64,000 nucleotides of DNA from a virus. Positions 62,380-64,000 of this stretch are shown here, one piece after another. Under the pieces are notes generated by a model. It saw nothing but the letters and a program-made list of their open reading frames with translations, searched no databases and had not been told where the DNA came from. The translations under genes and the position numbers were made by a program. The stretch spans positions 35,688 to 99,687 of the IMG/VR virus record IMGVR_UViG_3300021962_008747. One strand, written 5' to 3'. Each line of letters begins with the position of its first letter. Within the stretch, counting starts at the first letter, position 1.

Positions 62380-63387
62380 ATGACAAAAACCCTATTAGTT
62401 GACGGGAATAATTTATTAAAAATTGGATTTCACGGAGTTAAAGATTACTTTAACGGAACTGAACACGTAGGAGGTATTTGGCATTTCCTTAACACATTAC
62501 GAAGGTTTATAGACGAAGAAAACTTCAACAAGGTGGTTGTATTTTGGGACGGAGAACTGTCAACATCCCAACGAAGGTTAATCTACCCAAAATACAAGCT
62601 TAACCGAAAAGGAACAGTCGAGGACTTCAAAGAAGAATCATTTAGCAAACAAAAACAAAGAGTGAAACAATACTTGGAAGAAATGTTTGTTAGACAAGTT
62701 GAATTTGAAAACTCTGAAGCCGACGACCTCATCGCCTATTACTGTAAAATATCTAAAGACGAATCTAAAACCATATTTAGTGGTGATAGAGACCTCACAC
62801 AACTTATCTCGGAAGATGTTACTCTATATTCCCCTAATACAAAAAAGTATTATAAAAACGGAGATAAAATCAAACTACATGAAATAGAGATTCCCCACTA
62901 CAATGTTAAAACATTTAAGATAATATCTGGTGACAAATCAGATAATATAGATGGTATCTATTATCTAGGTGAAAAAACATTAATCAAACTATTTCCTGAG
63001 ATACTTGATAAAGAGATTAGTTTTTCCGATATTTTACAAAAAGGTGAAGAACTCCTAAAAGAACAAAAAGATAATACCGCTTTAAAAAATTTACTGACGG
63101 GTAAAACAAAAGAAGGTATTTTTGGTGACGAGTTTTTTGAAATCAATAAAAAGATTGTGGATTTATCGGAACCACTAATTAGTGAAGAAGGAAAAGAATT
63201 AGTACACTCTTATTACTCTGAGTCATTGGATCCTGACGGAAGAGGATATAAAAATCTAATTCGAATGATGATGGAGGACGGATTATTTAAATACCTACCA
63301 AAAGGGGATGAACAGTGGGTATATTTTTTAAAACCATTTTTAAAGTTAACAAGAAAAGAAAAAACAAAGTTTAAAACAAAAAAGTAA
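62380..63387 (+). CDS. rnh: RNase H/FEN-type 5'-3' exonuclease
   Basis: A 335-residue PIN/FEN-family nuclease. TKTLLVDGNNLLKIGFHG gives the first acidic site; KVVVFWDGELSTSQRRLIYP, FENSEADDLIAYYC and IFSGDRDLTQLI supply the others; KIISGDKSDNIDGIYYLGEK is the helix-hairpin-helix DNA-binding part. T4 RNase H (305 residues) has the same layout and removes primers from lagging-strand fragments. It follows uvsX and precedes the helicase operon. Confidence 0.85.
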   Translation: MTKTLLVDGNNLLKIGFHGVKDYFNGTEHVGGIWHFLNTLRRFIDEENFNKVVVFWDGELSTSQRRLIYPKYKLNRKGTVEDFKEESFSKQKQRVKQYLEEMFVRQVEFENSEADDLIAYYCKISKDESKTIFSGDRDLTQLISEDVTLYSPNTKKYYKNGDKIKLHEIEIPHYNVKTFKIISGDKSDNIDGIYYLGEKTLIKLFPEILDKEISFSDILQKGEELLKEQKDNTALKNLLTGKTKEGIFGDEFFEINKKIVDLSEPLISEEGKELVHSYYSESLDPDGRGYKNLIRMMMEDGLFKYLPKGDEQWVYFLKPFLKLTRKEKTKFKTKK

Positions 63388-63391
63388 AATT

Positions 63392-63844
63392 ATGAAAGAG
63401 CAGAATGATGTAACAAAGGTTGAGTTTCTAATTACACTTAACAACAATTTTGTGGTACAAAGATTCTTTAATGTAAAAGGATATCATGAAAAGGCTGAAA
63501 GTTCAGTTGAATTGTATGAGTACATTAAGTATCTATCTGAGTCACTTCAAACAAAATTGAGAAACAAGTGTATGGTATATATGTTAGACAACAGATACCA
63601 AATTGAAGAAGACCCAAGCGTTTTAGAAACATCAAACACAGATGGACCTGAGATATTTAACATAATCTTAAAGGTCGGAAATAAGACAATTTGTCATAGA
63701 GTAATTGACGCGAAACTATACCCACCAAAGGTAAGATATACCCTTGACATACGACCAGACATAAAAAACATTTTAAGAGAATTAACTGACATTTTATCAG
63801 ATAAAAATTTATCTTATCAGTACCTTAATTATTCGTTCGCTTAA
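63392..63844 (+). CDS. Hypothetical protein of the replication operon
   Basis: A 150-residue protein with alternating strands and helices (VEFLITLNNNFVVQRFFNVK, ELYEYIKYLSESLQTKL, VRYTLDIRPDIKNILRELTD). Four bases after the nuclease gene and before the helicase. I do not recognise a domain; replication accessory role by position only. Confidence 0.6.
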   Translation: MKEQNDVTKVEFLITLNNNFVVQRFFNVKGYHEKAESSVELYEYIKYLSESLQTKLRNKCMVYMLDNRYQIEEDPSVLETSNTDGPEIFNIILKVGNKTICHRVIDAKLYPPKVRYTLDIRPDIKNILRELTDILSDKNLSYQYLNYSFA

Positions 63845-63847
63845 CTA

Positions 63848-63855
63848 TATTTATC
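63848..63855 (+). promoter_or_regulatory. Possible promoter box TATTTATC before the helicase
   Basis: TATTTATC 27 bases before the ATG at 63883. Same box as at late genes, but here before a replication gene, so it may be a secondary late promoter or chance. Confidence 0.35.
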
Positions 63856-63882
63856 TAAAACAAGGAACAAAATCTATATAAT

Positions 63883-64000
63883 ATGTCAGACAAAAAAAAC
63901 TTCGGATACTTAGGAAATACTTTTCAAATTCAGTTATTAAATAACATTATCACTTACAAAGATTTCTCTAATTCCATAATAGAAGTTATTGATCCTCATT
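63883..64000 (+). CDS. 41: DnaB-like replicative helicase (gp41-like), N-terminal fragment
   Basis: The frame is open from the ATG at 63883 to the right edge (39 codons). The visible part, including NFGYLGNTFQIQLLNNIITY followed by KDFSNSIIEVIDP, matches the N-terminal helical domain of DnaB/gp41-type helicases of T4-like phages, which unwind DNA ahead of gp43. The ATPase motifs lie beyond the window. Position after uvsX and the 5' nuclease fits. Confidence 0.65.
   Translation, partial: MSDKKNFGYLGNTFQIQLLNNIITYKDFSNSIIEVIDPH

Noticed and set aside
1-64000. tRNA genes
   Set aside because: No cloverleaf with a convincing T-loop and acceptor stem was found by eye; a covariance-model scan would be decisive.

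Overview
The window is part of a large, AT-rich (roughly 30% GC), tightly packed genome of a contractile-tailed phage of the T4 type. Recognisable T4 functions are DNA polymerase gp43, single-strand-binding gp32, UvsX recombinase, an RNase H-type 5' nuclease, the start of the gp41-type helicase, a gp55-like late sigma factor, tail sheath gp18, tail tube gp19, gp13- and gp15-like neck/tail-completion proteins, a gp26/gp51-type baseplate protein, a tape measure and gp53. Start codons are preceded by A/T-rich sequence with little Shine-Dalgarno character. The two promoters upstream of replication genes fit the Bacteroidetes pattern TTTG-N19/20-TAnnTTTG. I therefore infer a Bacteroidetes (flavobacterial type) host. 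No tRNA, CRISPR array, integrase or insertion sequence was seen.

Layout. (1) 1-18.4 kb, minus strand: baseplate proteins at the left edge, a gp55-like sigma factor, then a long surface-glycan block: six or more glycosyltransferases, RmlC- and RmlD-like enzymes, an NDP-sugar epimerase/dehydratase, UDP-GlcNAc 2-epimerase and a methyltransferase. PhoH, a degenerate HAD protein, dUTPase and a DEDDy exonuclease are interleaved. The block begins with a homing-endonuclease gene beside a glycosyltransferase whose 5' end has odd codon use and an in-frame stop. (2) 18.45-20.95 kb, minus strand: five small proteins, one with a WYL-like fold. (3) 21.0-29.6 kb, plus strand: fibre/adhesin genes, including a beta-helix and a seven-bladed propeller. 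(4) 29.7-32.6 kb: gp43. (5) 32.6-36.6 kb, minus strand: a fibre-like protein, gp13-like neck protein, a superoxide dismutase and an SNF2-type helicase. (6) 36.6-60.1 kb, plus strand: tail and baseplate, including proteins of 1070, 1909 and 2157 residues. (7) 60.1-64 kb, plus strand: gp32, uvsX, 5' nuclease, helicase.

Regulation. About fifteen operon-leading genes on both strands carry a TATTTATA box on the coding strand a few to about 30 bases before the start codon. This is the reverse complement of the T4 late box TATAAATA and is a good candidate for the promoter read by the phage's own gp55-like sigma factor. The replication genes instead have host-like promoters. Four terminator-like hairpins and several dyads are listed.

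Most notable: several unrelated proteins, including the superoxide dismutase, begin with short Lys/Ile/Leu-rich peptides ending in (L/I)-N-E. These resemble T4 capsid-targeting peptides cut by the prohead protease, so the phage may package a set of cargo enzymes, including an antioxidant enzyme, in its head.
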